Source: Pigmentiphaga litoralis
Lineage (GTDB): Bacteria; Pseudomonadota; Gammaproteobacteria; Burkholderiales; Burkholderiaceae_B
DNA: 64,000 bases
Reading direction: 5' to 3'
NCBI RefSeq assembly: GCF_013408655.1
Contig: NZ_JACCBP010000001.1
Location: 2,108,001 to 2,172,000, forward strand
Below, piece after piece: positions 34,476 to 43,861 of this stretch. A program made the position numbers and the translations under genes. The notes under the pieces were generated by a model, which was not told the DNA's origin, made no database searches, and saw only the letters and a list, made by a program, of their open reading frames with translations. Positions within the stretch are counted from its first letter, which is position 1; every line of letters starts with the position of its first letter.

Positions 34476-35597
34476 TCAGAAGCGATGCAGTATCCCGGCA
34501 TGCAGCCCGGTGATCGTGCGGCCGTTCACGTCATTGGGCGTGGCGAAATTGGACTTCAGGCCAGCTGACCCCGCCGGCCGAAAGCCCGCCGATCCACGAT
34601 TGCGCAATTGCTGGCCCACCGTATAGACCGTGGTGCGCTTGGACAGGTCATAGAACCCGGCGACCGACATGCCGGATGCACTGCGGTTGCCCGACCGGTC
34701 ATCCAGCAAGCCGAACAAGGCGCCAACGCGAAACTGCGGCGTGGCCCGATAATCTGCCGAAATCTGCCAGAGGTTGTACATGCGGTTCACGTCGGCATTG
34801 CTGCCGTCCACCACGCCGCCCACATTGCTCAGGATCGTGCCCGTATTGTTGCCCGCCCCGGTCGCGGTCGTGTTGTTCGACCGCGCATACGCCAGGTAGA
34901 CCTTGCCCTGCCCATAGTCATAATTGGCGTACACGTTCTGGTACTGCACATTGGCGGTGTAGGCAGCTGGCGAGCGCGGTCCGGCTGTGACGCCGACGTA
35001 GCCCAGGCGGTAAGGCCCCGTCTCGTAATCCACGCCCAACTGCTTGACCGACTGGCGGCGACTTTGATTCGGTGTCTCGGCCAGAGCGTAATGCGCTTCG
35101 ACCAGAAACCCGGCGACCCGAGGCGAGATGTAGGACACGTCGTTGTCGTAGCGCGCCGGAATGCCGAACGCGTTGAAGACGGAACCGAGCGTGCGGGCGG
35201 AATGATCGACGTACGACCCTCGGCCCAGCACCACGGTGTTCTGCCGCCCCACACGCACTTCCCCAAAGCCCCCGCCCAGTCCGACCCAGGCCTGCCGGTC
35301 GAACAGGCGGGATGTGTCCGCAGCCTTGCCGTCGTCGGCGTTGGCGCCGGCTTCAAGCTGGAAGGTGGCGCGCCGCCCGCCGCCCAGGTCCTCGCTGCCG
35401 CGCAGTCCCCACCGGGTGCGGGTCAGCGCGCCATCTTCAAGCGCAACCGATTTTTCGCCTGAACTGCTGCGCAGATAACTGACGTATTGGTCGACGGTGC
35501 CATACAAGGTCACGGACGATTGCGCGAACGCTGCCGTGCTGCACACCGCCATGCCGCACGCCGCCACGGCGGCCGCCATCGAAACTGTCTTGATCAT
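34476..35597 (-). CDS. Gram-negative general porin, OmpC/Omp32 type (373 aa)
   Basis: 16-stranded outer-membrane porin of the betaproteobacterial type. Signal peptide ends STAAFA|QSSVTLYG; the mature protein opens with the standard first strand, and the last residue is Phe (ILHRF), the BAM recognition signal. It has the loop region FNAFGIPARYDNDVSYISPRVAGF. The ATG overlaps the dehydroquinase stop (ATGA), so the porin is co-produced with catabolic enzymes and probably admits their substrate. Confidence 0.92.
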   Translation of the reverse strand: MIKTVSMAAAVAACGMAVCSTAAFAQSSVTLYGTVDQYVSYLRSSSGEKSVALEDGALTRTRWGLRGSEDLGGGRRATFQLEAGANADDGKAADTSRLFDRQAWVGLGGGFGEVRVGRQNTVVLGRGSYVDHSARTLGSVFNAFGIPARYDNDVSYISPRVAGFLVEAHYALAETPNQSRRQSVKQLGVDYETGPYRLGYVGVTAGPRSPAAYTANVQYQNVYANYDYGQGKVYLAYARSNNTTATGAGNNTGTILSNVGGVVDGSNADVNRMYNLWQISADYRATPQFRVGALFGLLDDRSGNRSASGMSVAGFYDLSKRTTVYTVGQQLRNRGSAGFRPAGSAGLKSNFATPNDVNGRTITGLHAGILHRF

Positions 35598-36055
35598 GCC
35601 TGGACTCCTGCTGTTCGGGCTGCAATGGCCGACACGGCGGCGCGCAGACCCAGGGTGTAGCTCTCGGCGCCAAATCCGCAGATCTGGCCTGTGACAACGC
35701 TGGCGAAGACGGACTGGTGACGGAACGCTTCGCGGGCGTGAATGTTCGACATGTGGATCTCGACCACCGGGACATTCAGCACGGCCAGCGCATCGCGGAT
35801 GCCATAGCTGTAGTGCGTCCATGCGCCTGCGTTGATCAGCACCGCGTCGGTCTTTTCCTGGAACGCCCGGTGGATGCGGTCGCAGATTTCGGCTTCGCTG
35901 TTGGTCTGGAAGCAGGCGACTTCCGCGCCCAATTCCCGACCCAGGTCCTGCAAGGAATGGTCGATGTCGGCCAGCGTGACGCTGCCGTAGTGGGCGTGTT
36001 CGCGCTGCCCAAACAGGTTGTGGTTGATGCCATGCAGCATCACGATCTTGTGCAT
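35594..36055 (-). CDS. aroQ: Type II 3-dehydroquinate dehydratase (153 aa)
   Basis: Dodecameric type II dehydroquinase: converts 3-dehydroquinate to 3-dehydroshikimate. Catalytic Arg18 and Tyr23 (QREHAHYGS) and His101 (EIHMSNIHAREAFR) are present. The N-terminal motif reads LHGINHNLFG where biosynthetic enzymes have LNGPNLNLLG, and INAGAWTHYS replaces INPGAYTHTS, so it is a divergent, probably catabolic copy (QuiB/QsuC role). It lies between the porin (4-base overlap) and a Gfo/Idh oxidoreductase, close to quiC. Confidence 0.87.
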   Translation of the reverse strand: MHKIVMLHGINHNLFGQREHAHYGSVTLADIDHSLQDLGRELGAEVACFQTNSEAEICDRIHRAFQEKTDAVLINAGAWTHYSYGIRDALAVLNVPVVEIHMSNIHAREAFRHQSVFASVVTGQICGFGAESYTLGLRAAVSAIAARTAGVQA

Positions 36056-36122
36056 GGAGGTTCCTTGGTGCGTGGGTGAAAAGAACGCTTGCGCGTCCGT
36101 GATGGGCGTCAGAGACCTGACG

Positions 36123-37175
36123 TCAGTCGGGCGAGATCGTGATCGTGGTGCCGGCGCGTACCGCATCCAGAATGGCCTGGGTGACGCGCACGTTGCACAG
36201 GCCATCGCGCGCGCTGACAAGCGGCGTGACGTCGTCGCGGATCACGTCGGCAAAGTGCGCAAGCTGGCGGGCGAGCGGGTCTTCACGTGTCGTTTCGCCC
36301 TGGCCGACATCGAAGTGCGTTCGCCAGGACCGGTCATCCGCCTTGCCCCAGGTCTTGAGCCGCATGGTCGGGATGGCCAGCGAACCAAAGGTGCCGGCAA
36401 TGACGTAGCAGTCTTCGTCGTCGTAATGCGCGTAGATCGGGTTTTCTTTTGACGTCTGCTCCCAGCTGCGCGCACTGGCTGCCGTGTCCGACAACATGAA
36501 GGTGCCCAAGGCGCCACTGGCAAAGCGCAAGGTGATCGCCACGGTGTCTTCGACCGGAAAGCCGCGGGTGTGCCGGGACCCCAGCGCCTGGACGGCAGCG
36601 ATGTCGCCGCACAGCATGCGGAGGTTGTGCACTTCATGGATCATGTTGAGCAGCACCCGCCCGGCACCCGGCCCGGTGCGCCAGGGCCCGTCAACAAAGT
36701 ACTGATCGGGCTTGTAGAACAGGGCGCTGCCCATGACGGCGACGATGGGACCCAGCCGGCCATCGGCAACCAGTTGTCGTGCGTGCGCCATGATCGGACT
36801 GTGCGCGCGGTGATGGCCGACCAGCACCTTGGCGCCGGTGCGATCGACGGCTTCGACAATGGCCAGGGCGTCGGGAACCGTGGCAGCCAAGGGCTTTTCG
36901 ATCAACGCGGGAACACCCCGCGCAATGCACCACAACGCCTGGTCGGCATGCAGTGTGTTGGGGGTCGCCAGGATGAGACCATCGGGCCGGTCACGTTCAA
37001 TGAGTTGATCCAGCGTGGGGTACAGCGGGACACCGGCAAGCTGCGCGACGTGGGCTGCTGCAGGGGACGGGTCGACCAGCGCCGACACCGTGCACGAGGC
37101 ACTGCGTTGCACGACGGCCAGGTGCGCCTGGCCCATGCTGCCGGCGCCGACAATGGCGATGCGAAGACGAGACAT
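36123..37175 (-). CDS. Gfo/Idh/MocA family oxidoreductase (350 aa)
   Basis: NAD(P)-dependent dehydrogenase with N-terminal Rossmann domain (IAIVGAGSMGQAHL, residues ~5-18), EKPLA near residue 98 (catalytic Lys) and GHHRAHSP near residue 119. The C-terminal domain carries HEVHN near residue 185, the likely catalytic His. Next to dehydroquinase and quiC it is a candidate quinate/shikimate or other cyclitol dehydrogenase. ATG 37175 is chosen; a TTG 15 bases upstream is less likely. It is divergent from the LysR gene. Confidence 0.86.
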   Translation of the reverse strand: MSRLRIAIVGAGSMGQAHLAVVQRSASCTVSALVDPSPAAAHVAQLAGVPLYPTLDQLIERDRPDGLILATPNTLHADQALWCIARGVPALIEKPLAATVPDALAIVEAVDRTGAKVLVGHHRAHSPIMAHARQLVADGRLGPIVAVMGSALFYKPDQYFVDGPWRTGPGAGRVLLNMIHEVHNLRMLCGDIAAVQALGSRHTRGFPVEDTVAITLRFASGALGTFMLSDTAASARSWEQTSKENPIYAHYDDEDCYVIAGTFGSLAIPTMRLKTWGKADDRSWRTHFDVGQGETTREDPLARQLAHFADVIRDDVTPLVSARDGLCNVRVTQAILDAVRAGTTITISPD

Positions 37176-37355
37176 GGTCGTGACCGACAACGCGTCAGCA
37201 AGCCGGATGCAGGGTGTGAAACGCCAGCCAGAACGGCGTGTGCGTGAGGGGTTGTGCGTGTGGCATTTCGTCTCCTGATCGTGGTTTTGCGAAGAGAATA
37301 CCGACGGCCCCTGCTCTTATCATTGGCTCATCCGTCTTCACGAAAACAACGCCGC

Positions 37356-38297
37356 GTGCACAATAAGCCTGAACTCAACGACCTCTCTGTTTTCTGTGAA
37401 GTGGCGCGCCGTGGCAGCTTCATCGCGACCGCCAACGAACGCGGTGTATCCCCCGCCTACGTCAGCAAACGCATCCACATTCTCGAGACGCAACTGGGCG
37501 TGCGGCTCTTCCACCGGACCACCCGGCGCGTGCATATCAGCAACGAAGGCGAACGGGTCTACCGCGCGGCATTGAAGGTGCTGGAAGACGTCGACGCCAT
37601 GACCGAGGCCGTGGCAAGCGCGCGCAATGAACCGAGCGGGTTGTTGCGTATCAGTACCAGCCTGCGGTTGGGCCGTAGTCACGTGTCCTACGTGCTTTCC
37701 GGCCTGCAGCAGCGCTATCCCAAACTGGATGTCTGGCTGGAACTGGTGGACCGCCGCGTCAACCTGATCGAAGAAGGCTTCGACATCGACATCCGCGTTG
37801 GCGAGCCGGTCAATCCGCATCTGATCGCGCACCGCATTGCCGACAGCAGCCGCGTCCTCTGTGCGTCGCCCGCCTATCTGGCGCGCTGCGGCATGCCCGC
37901 GACGCCGGATGACCTGACCCAGCACGAATGCCTGGCCTTCCGTGACCGCGAACAGGCGTTTGGCGTGTGGCGCCTGCAAGGCCCCGATGGCCTGCACACG
38001 GTCAAGGTGACGGGCCGCTTCGGTTCCAATCACAGCGACATCGTCAGAATCTGGGGCCTGCAAGGCCACGGCATCCTGCTGTTGTCGGTGTGGGATGTGG
38101 CGGCGCATCTGCGCGACGGCAGCCTGGTGCAGGTCCTGCCGGATTACGTGGAATGCGCCGACGTCTGGGCCATGACCTGCAGCCGCAGCACCACGTCGGC
38201 CAAAGTGGGCGCCTGCATCGAGTACATGAAACAGGAGCTGACCCAGGGTGCCTATGCCTTGGATACGGCGCTGCACGTTCCACGGCCACGGCGCTGA
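37356..38297 (+). CDS. LysR family transcriptional regulator (313 aa)
   Basis: DNA-binding HTH (LSVFCEVARRGSFIATANERGVSPAYVSKRIHILE) at residues ~7-42 and an effector domain of the group that regulates aromatic/quinate pathways. The GTG at 37356 gives the standard ~6 residues before the HTH but has no clear Shine-Dalgarno sequence; a GTG at 37254 would add 34 atypical residues. It is divergent from the Gfo/Idh-dehydroquinase-porin operon and 118 bases before quiC, so it is placed to control both. AAGAG (37292) and CTCTT (37314) in the gap could be a LysR site. Confidence 0.85.
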   Translation: MHNKPELNDLSVFCEVARRGSFIATANERGVSPAYVSKRIHILETQLGVRLFHRTTRRVHISNEGERVYRAALKVLEDVDAMTEAVASARNEPSGLLRISTSLRLGRSHVSYVLSGLQQRYPKLDVWLELVDRRVNLIEEGFDIDIRVGEPVNPHLIAHRIADSSRVLCASPAYLARCGMPATPDDLTQHECLAFRDREQAFGVWRLQGPDGLHTVKVTGRFGSNHSDIVRIWGLQGHGILLLSVWDVAAHLRDGSLVQVLPDYVECADVWAMTCSRSTTSAKVGACIEYMKQELTQGAYALDTALHVPRPRR

Positions 38298-38415
38298 TTG
38301 TTCACGACGCGTCAAGACGGAAGTCATGGTGCGCGCGGTGATGGTGAGCACGCGATTGGGTACGCTTGCTGCTTGCGCCAGTTGGTGCTGACTGCGCATC
38401 CCAAGGAGAACGACC

Positions 38416-40380
38416 GTGCACCGGTCCATTGCCACCGTGTCAATGAGCGGGACCCTTCGGCAGAAGATCGAAGCCATTGCCGCCGCCGGGTTTGACGGTA
38501 TCGAACTGTTCGAGCCGGACTTCGTCCATTTTTCCGGCAGCGCCCTTGCCTTGCAGCGCATGGCCAGCGATCACGGGCTACGAATCGACCTGTACCAGCC
38601 CTTTCGCGATCTAGAGGGCATGCCGACCGCCCATTTCCGCCGCAGCCTGGCGCGTGCCGAACACAAGTTCGCGCTCATGAAGGAACTGGGCTGCCCGACG
38701 CTGCTGGTGTGTTCGAACACGTCGCCGTTGTCGACAGGGGAACCCGAACGGGCGGCTGCGCAGCTGTACGAAATAGCTGAACGCGCCGCGCGATACGACA
38801 TCCGCATCGGCTACGAAGCGCTGGCCTGGGGACGTCATGTCAGGCGCTATCGCGATGCATGGAAACGGGTTGCGCTGGCCAATCACTCCCATCTGGGCCT
38901 GATCCTGGACAGCTTCCATACCTTGTCGCTGCAGGACGACCCCACGGACATCGCGACGCTTCCTGGCGACAAGATTTTCTTTTTGCAGATGGCCGATGCC
39001 CCGCAATTGCAGATGGATGTTCTGCAGTGGGCGCGCCACTACCGCAACTTTCCCGGCCAGGGGCAACTGGACTGCGAATACTTTTTCGAACAGGTGCTGA
39101 AGTCGGGTTACGAAGGCCCGCTGTCGCTTGAAATTTTCAACGACCAGTTTCGCGAGACGCCCAATCGACGCACCGCAACCGACGCGATGCGATCCTTGTT
39201 GTGGCTTGAAAGCCGGGTGCGATCGCGGCTGGAAACCAGCGGAGATCACGACAGGCTGTGGCGCCAGACGGCGACACAGGCGTGGCTGTTCAAGCCGCCC
39301 GCCGTTCCAGTGTTGAACGGCGTGGCGTTCGTCGAGTTTGCCGTCGACACCGCACATGCCGCGACCCTTGGGACCCTGCTCGCTAGCCTGGGATTCCATC
39401 TGGCCGGGCAGCATCGTTCCAAAGACGTGCAGCTGTACGCGCAGGGCGATATCCGTCTGGTCGTGAACGCCGAGCCCGACTCGTTTGCCAGCCAGCGTTT
39501 CGAGCGCCAGGGCGGGCCGGGCATGTGCGCGATCGGCCTTGGGACGCCCCTGCCGGATCAGGCCGCCGCACGTGCGTCGGCCCTGCTTTCTGCCGCCGCC
39601 GACACACCGCGCCGGCCAGACGAACTGCATATTCCTGCCATCGTCTCGCCTGGCGGCATGCGCATCCATTTCGTGCCGACCGGAGCCGGAACGCCCGGAT
39701 TCGAAGCCGCCGATTTTGACGTGGCGACGCCATCGTCCGGCGCCGCAACGTTGTCACGATCGCCCCGGCCGGGTCCCCTCCTGAAATCGTTGGACCACAT
39801 CGCGCTGGCGCTGCCGCCCGATCAACTGGACAGCTGGGTGCTCTTCAGCCGCGCGGTGCTGGGTCTCGAGCCTGGCGACAGCCAGGAATTGGCGGATCCG
39901 TATGGGCTCGTGCAAAGCAGCAGCGTCTGCAATGACACGCGCAGCGTGCGGATGGTGATGAACGTGTCTTCCAGCCGCCGGACCGGCGTGGCGCACGCGG
40001 TCAATGCAAGCGGCGGTAGCGGCGGCCTGCATCACCTGGCCTTTGCATGCGATGACATCTTTGCGGCGGTGGCGCAGTTGCGGGCATCGGGCACGCAGTT
40101 CGTTCCCATCTCGCCTAACTACTACGAGGACCTGCTGGCACGCAGCGACCTCGACCCGGCGCTGGTGGGGAAAATGCACAGTCTGGGCATCCTGTTTGAC
40201 CAGACACCGTTGGGTGCATTTTTCCATATCTATACCCCCCGCTTTGCGGACCGCTTCTTTTTTGAAGTGGTGCAGCGGGTTGGCGGGTATGACGGCTATG
40301 GCGCGTTGAATGGCGCGGCACGGTTGGCGTCCGAAGCGCAGGCTGCGGACGCGGCGTCACGGGATGCGGTGGCAAGGTAA
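38416..40380 (+). CDS. quiC: 3-dehydroshikimate dehydratase, QuiC type with HPPD-like C-terminal domain (654 aa)
   Basis: Converts 3-dehydroshikimate to protocatechuate in quinate/shikimate catabolism. The N-terminal TIM-barrel has all residues described for the Pseudomonas enzyme: Glu134, Asp165, His168, Gln191, Arg210 and Glu239. From about residue 295 two vicinal-oxygen-chelate modules follow (hydroxyphenylpyruvate-dioxygenase-like), including LDHIALAL, LHHLAFAC and FFEVVQR; their role in QuiC enzymes is unsettled, although the His-His-Glu triad looks intact. GTG start 38416 has AAGGAG 7 bases upstream. Protocatechuate-cleaving genes are not in the window. Confidence 0.9.
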   Translation: MHRSIATVSMSGTLRQKIEAIAAAGFDGIELFEPDFVHFSGSALALQRMASDHGLRIDLYQPFRDLEGMPTAHFRRSLARAEHKFALMKELGCPTLLVCSNTSPLSTGEPERAAAQLYEIAERAARYDIRIGYEALAWGRHVRRYRDAWKRVALANHSHLGLILDSFHTLSLQDDPTDIATLPGDKIFFLQMADAPQLQMDVLQWARHYRNFPGQGQLDCEYFFEQVLKSGYEGPLSLEIFNDQFRETPNRRTATDAMRSLLWLESRVRSRLETSGDHDRLWRQTATQAWLFKPPAVPVLNGVAFVEFAVDTAHAATLGTLLASLGFHLAGQHRSKDVQLYAQGDIRLVVNAEPDSFASQRFERQGGPGMCAIGLGTPLPDQAAARASALLSAAADTPRRPDELHIPAIVSPGGMRIHFVPTGAGTPGFEAADFDVATPSSGAATLSRSPRPGPLLKSLDHIALALPPDQLDSWVLFSRAVLGLEPGDSQELADPYGLVQSSSVCNDTRSVRMVMNVSSSRRTGVAHAVNASGGSGGLHHLAFACDDIFAAVAQLRASGTQFVPISPNYYEDLLARSDLDPALVGKMHSLGILFDQTPLGAFFHIYTPRFADRFFFEVVQRVGGYDGYGALNGAARLASEAQAADAASRDAVAR

Positions 40381-40393
40381 GCAGGAAGCAAAA

Positions 40394-40423
40394 ACCCCCG
40401 AGTACCGCTTGGGTATCGGGGGT
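40394..40423. terminator. Bidirectional terminator between quiC and the helicase gene
   Basis: ACCCCCG...CGGGGGT with an extended, once-bulged stem and a short loop. On the minus strand it is followed by TTTTTGC, so it best serves the helicase gene; it also lies 14 bases beyond the quiC stop. The remaining ~140 bases to the helicase stop hold only short GGTCCGAAC/AACGATCAGG repeats. Confidence 0.7.
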
Positions 40424-40561
40424 TGGAAGGGCGTGACAGCGTGGCGGCTTGGCCCATTCGCGGCGCCGGCTGACCAGACCTGAACGATCAGGGACCGGAC
40501 AATCAGAAGCTAGCCATCAAGACCTGAGCGGTCCGAACCGGGGTGGTCCGAACCTGAACGA

Positions 40562-42910
40562 TCAGGACTTCTTGCCACCACCCAGCAAGGCGGCCAGCTG
40601 GCGCTTCGGGCCGGGGCGGCTAGGCGCGGCATCCGTTGCTGGCGTCGTGTCACGGTGGGCCGAGGGCGACGGCACGTACGGCTTCGAAAAGAAGTCGTCC
40701 ACCGGCGCCGACCGGCCACCGCGGCCTGATGAGCGCGCATCGCGGGACCCGCTGCGGTCCGGCCGATCGTAGCTGCGGGGCGACGACGCACCCGGCGCGG
40801 CGGAACGGGCGCCGTCGCGTGACGGTGAACGCGTGCTGTCGCGGCCGGCGTCACGCGCCCCGTCACGGCTGGCATCGCGGGTGGTGTCACGGCTGCTGTC
40901 ACGGCTGGCGGCGCCGCTTGCACCCGTGTCGCGGGTGCCTTCGCTGGCGCCGCGACTGCTGTCGCGGCGGGGCTCGCGCCCTTCCCGGCTTTCGCGCGAG
41001 GTGCGCAAGGAACCTGGGGTGACAGGCAGGTCGAGCGTGGCGCGGGGCACCGTGCGCTTGATCAGCTTTTCGATGTCGATCAGGTATTTTTCTTCTTCGG
41101 GCGTGTAGAGCGCGATGGCTTCGCCCCGGGCGCCTGCTCGGCCAGTGCGGCCGATGCGGTGCACGTAGTCTTCGGCGCTGTGCGGCAGGTCATAGTTGAT
41201 GACGCACGGCACGCCCGCCACGTCCAGACCGCGCGCGGCCACGTCGGTGGCTACCAGCACTTCCAGCGTGCCTGCCTTGAAGGCTTCAAGCGCCTTCATG
41301 CGGTCGGTTTGCGTCTTGTCGCCGTGGATGGATTCGGCGCGCACGCCATCCAGTTCCAGCTGACGCGCCAGGCGCGCAGTGCCGATCTTCGTGTTCGAAA
41401 ACACGATGACCTGGTTCAGGTTGCGTGACTTGACCAGGTGCACGACGGCGGCGCGTTTGGCGTCGCTGCTCAGTGCATAGGCGATCTGGGTGACGTTGTC
41501 GGATGTGGCGTTGCGGGCAGCCGTTTCGATTTCGATTGGCTGCTTCAGGAACGTGTGGCCCAGGCGACGGATTTCATTGCTGAACGTGGCCGAGAACAGC
41601 AGGGTCTGCCGTTTTTCGGGCAGCAGACGCATGATGCGTTCGAGGTCGGGCAGGAAGCCCATGTCGAGCATGCGATCCGCTTCGTCCAGGACCAGCATGC
41701 CGACCTGGCTCAGGTTCACGGTCTTCTGTTCGACGTGGTCGAGCAGTCGGCCGGGAGTGGCGATCAGGACTTCACAGCCAGCGCGCAACTCGGCTTTCTG
41801 GGGCGCAATGTCGACACCGCCGAACACGACTGCGGCACGCAGCGGTGTGAACTTGCTGTAGCGCTTGACGTTCTCGGCCACCTGGTCGGCCAGTTCGCGG
41901 GTCGGCGTCAGGATCAGCGCGCGCACCGGGTGACGGGCAGGCGAGGCGCTTGCGTTGGCCAGCGGCATCAGGCGGTGCAGGATAGGCAGCGTGAACGCCG
42001 CCGTCTTGCCGGTACCGGTCTGCGCGGCGCCCATGACGTCGGCACCCGCAACAACCACCGGAATGGCCTTGGCCTGGATCGGCGTCGGCACGGTATAGCC
42101 CGTGGCAACGATGGCCTGCAGGATGCTCGGGTGCAGACCAAAGGTGTCGAAGGTCGCGGGTGCGGCATCCACCGGGGCGGCGTCCACAGGGGCGTCGGCA
42201 GCAGCGGCGGCGTCTACAGCAGCGGCGGCGTCTGCAGTTGCCCCGGTTGGCGCGGCAGGCATGGGCGCGGCGGCAGCGGATGTCCCAGCAGTCATTGGTG
42301 CGGCTGCAGCGCTCAGGGCAGGCTCAGCGGCAGGGAGGTCGATTGCAGCGTCCGGGGCGGCGGAGGCGGCAGCGGCGGAGGCCGCAGGCGACGGTGCGGC
42401 TGCAGGTGCGGCGGACGCGGGCGCAGACGCAACTGGCGTCGAAGCGACCGGCGCAGACGCAACCGGCGTCGAAGTGACGGGCGCAGACGCAACCGGCGTC
42501 GAAGCGACCGGCGTAGGCGCAACCGGCGTCGAAGCAACCGGCGCTGAAGCGACGGGCGTAGGCGCCACTGACACTGTCGACGTGGACGCAGGCGCAGGGG
42601 ACGCAGTCTGGGCGGGAGCCGCGGCTGCGGGAATCTCCACTGCCGCATCGGGCGCCGCGGAGGCGGCTGCGGTGGACGCGCCGGCTGGCGTGGCTGCGGC
42701 GGCGCCCGTCACGGGCGGTGCGGCAGACGCAGGCGCCGCGGGCACTGCGGCGGGTTCGGTCGCGGCGTACGCCTGCGTACCCGTGGGTGCACCGGTTCCT
42801 GCTGGATGTTGTGTTTCCGCGCCTGACTCGCCCCCCGAAGGTGTCACCGGGCTGTCTGCCGCCGTGGTCACCGTCGTTGTCGTCACTTTGTTCGTGTCCG
42901 TATTGGTCAT
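40562..42910 (-). CDS. rhlE: DEAD-box RNA helicase, RhlE type, with long low-complexity N-terminus (782 aa)
   Basis: ATP-dependent RNA helicase. The core (about residues 255-625) has Q motif (FGLHPSIL...PTPIQ), motif I AQTGTGKT, Ia PTRELADQ, II DEAD, III SAT, V DVAARGLD and VI HRIGRTGRAG. The ~250 residues before it are Ala/Pro/Ser/Thr-rich, with a 10-residue repeat of the PVASAPVAST kind encoded by 30-base units at 42421-42560. The C-terminus has ~10 S/T-R-D repeats and ends KRQLAALLGGGKKS. Basic tails are usual in RhlE, the N-terminal extension is not. ATG 42910 is the first plausible start. Confidence 0.9.
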   Translation of the reverse strand: MTNTDTNKVTTTTVTTAADSPVTPSGGESGAETQHPAGTGAPTGTQAYAATEPAAVPAAPASAAPPVTGAAAATPAGASTAAASAAPDAAVEIPAAAAPAQTASPAPASTSTVSVAPTPVASAPVASTPVAPTPVASTPVASAPVTSTPVASAPVASTPVASAPASAAPAAAPSPAASAAAASAAPDAAIDLPAAEPALSAAAAPMTAGTSAAAAPMPAAPTGATADAAAAVDAAAAADAPVDAAPVDAAPATFDTFGLHPSILQAIVATGYTVPTPIQAKAIPVVVAGADVMGAAQTGTGKTAAFTLPILHRLMPLANASASPARHPVRALILTPTRELADQVAENVKRYSKFTPLRAAVVFGGVDIAPQKAELRAGCEVLIATPGRLLDHVEQKTVNLSQVGMLVLDEADRMLDMGFLPDLERIMRLLPEKRQTLLFSATFSNEIRRLGHTFLKQPIEIETAARNATSDNVTQIAYALSSDAKRAAVVHLVKSRNLNQVIVFSNTKIGTARLARQLELDGVRAESIHGDKTQTDRMKALEAFKAGTLEVLVATDVAARGLDVAGVPCVINYDLPHSAEDYVHRIGRTGRAGARGEAIALYTPEEEKYLIDIEKLIKRTVPRATLDLPVTPGSLRTSRESREGREPRRDSSRGASEGTRDTGASGAASRDSSRDTTRDASRDGARDAGRDSTRSPSRDGARSAAPGASSPRSYDRPDRSGSRDARSSGRGGRSAPVDDFFSKPYVPSPSAHRDTTPATDAAPSRPGPKRQLAALLGGGKKS
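42421..42560. repeat. 30-base tandem repeats in the helicase N-terminus
   Basis: Four full and one partial 30-base units (GCGCAGACGCAACCGGCGTC + GAAGCGACCG and variants) at 42421, 42451, 42481, 42511 and 42541. In frame on the minus strand each codes 10 residues of Pro/Val/Ala/Ser/Thr. Codon-level conservation points to recent duplication. Confidence 0.85.
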
Positions 42911-42992
42911 GGTTGGGGGGTCCGCCGATCTGCTGCAATGCATCGCACGAATCAATAGTCCAGAGAAATCAAAGACTTAGATTCTAACGCAT

Positions 42993-43754
42993 TTACCTGA
43001 TGGCGCGACGTATCTCCAGGGCCCTGGCATATTTGAGGTACGAGGCCAACGCTTTGCCCAGCGACAGGGTCAAGCCGTCGAGGCCGGCAAGGAAACCGGT
43101 CTTGATGACGTAATGTTTGAGGAAGGCCGACGTGCCGTGCAGCATGGGATGCCAGCCATGCACCGGCTTGCTGCTGGCCGCCAGGTCCTTGGCCATCCAG
43201 TTTGCATACAGGCAGGCGCGGTTAAAGATGTCCGCGTAGTCCCGGTAGGAGTAATGCGTGATGTGGCCTTCGTTGCGGATCACGCGCCCGGCCTGGATCC
43301 GCGAATGGGCAACCACCGGTTTGAAATCCGCCCGCTGCCGGTTGAAGATGCGCAGCACATAATCCGGATATTGCCCGGCGTGGCGCGTGGTCCGGTCCCC
43401 GACAAAGTTGCGCCGCCGCGACTCGACGGCGTCCGCGGGCAAGGCGTCCAGGTCGGTGCGCGCCAGCCAGTCCGCCAGGTCGTCTTCCAGGCGTTCGTCG
43501 GCATCCAGGTTCAGCACCCAGTCGTGCCGGCAGTACGGCAGGCCCGCGGTGCGCTGCGGGCCGTCGCCCAGAAAGGGCTGCCGGATAACGGTCGCGCCTT
43601 CGGCTTCGGCCAGGGCCACGGTGTCATCGGCGCTGAGCGAGTCCACGACCACCACGTCGTCGCACACCCGCTTGAGCGAGCGAATGCAGTCGACGATATT
43701 CCTGGACTCGTTGAATGTGATTACCAGACCGCTGATTTTGTTCATGCCTTGCAT
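42993..43754 (-). CDS. Family 2 glycosyltransferase, WaaE/KdtX-like (253 aa)
   Basis: Inverting GT-A glycosyltransferase of the lipopolysaccharide-core type. It opens ISGLVITFNESRNI, has DSLSADDT and the metal-binding LNLDADERL near residue 83, and a C-terminal region with HYVIKTGFLAGLDGLTLS typical of WaaE. It acts on the inner face of the membrane. Start 43754 (AGGG 4 bases upstream) and ATG 43745 are both possible. It follows the helicase gene but points the same way; dinB diverges 108 bases from its start. Confidence 0.88.
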   Translation of the reverse strand: MQGMNKISGLVITFNESRNIVDCIRSLKRVCDDVVVVDSLSADDTVALAEAEGATVIRQPFLGDGPQRTAGLPYCRHDWVLNLDADERLEDDLADWLARTDLDALPADAVESRRRNFVGDRTTRHAGQYPDYVLRIFNRQRADFKPVVAHSRIQAGRVIRNEGHITHYSYRDYADIFNRACLYANWMAKDLAASSKPVHGWHPMLHGTSAFLKHYVIKTGFLAGLDGLTLSLGKALASYLKYARALEIRRAIR

Positions 43755-43861
43755 CCGACCCTAGTGCCGCAGAAACGCGCATTGTCCGCTAACTTCTTGC
43801 GACATGCGCGCGGCGCAGTGCCCGGGACGCCGTTGCGGCGCGAGCGGCTACTATCTTGCAC

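Noticed and set aside
42102..42980. Ala/Gly-rich plus-strand open frame of 292 codons opposite the helicase N-terminus
   Set aside because: It is the reverse of the repeat-rich coding region of the helicase, with no start signal or family resemblance.
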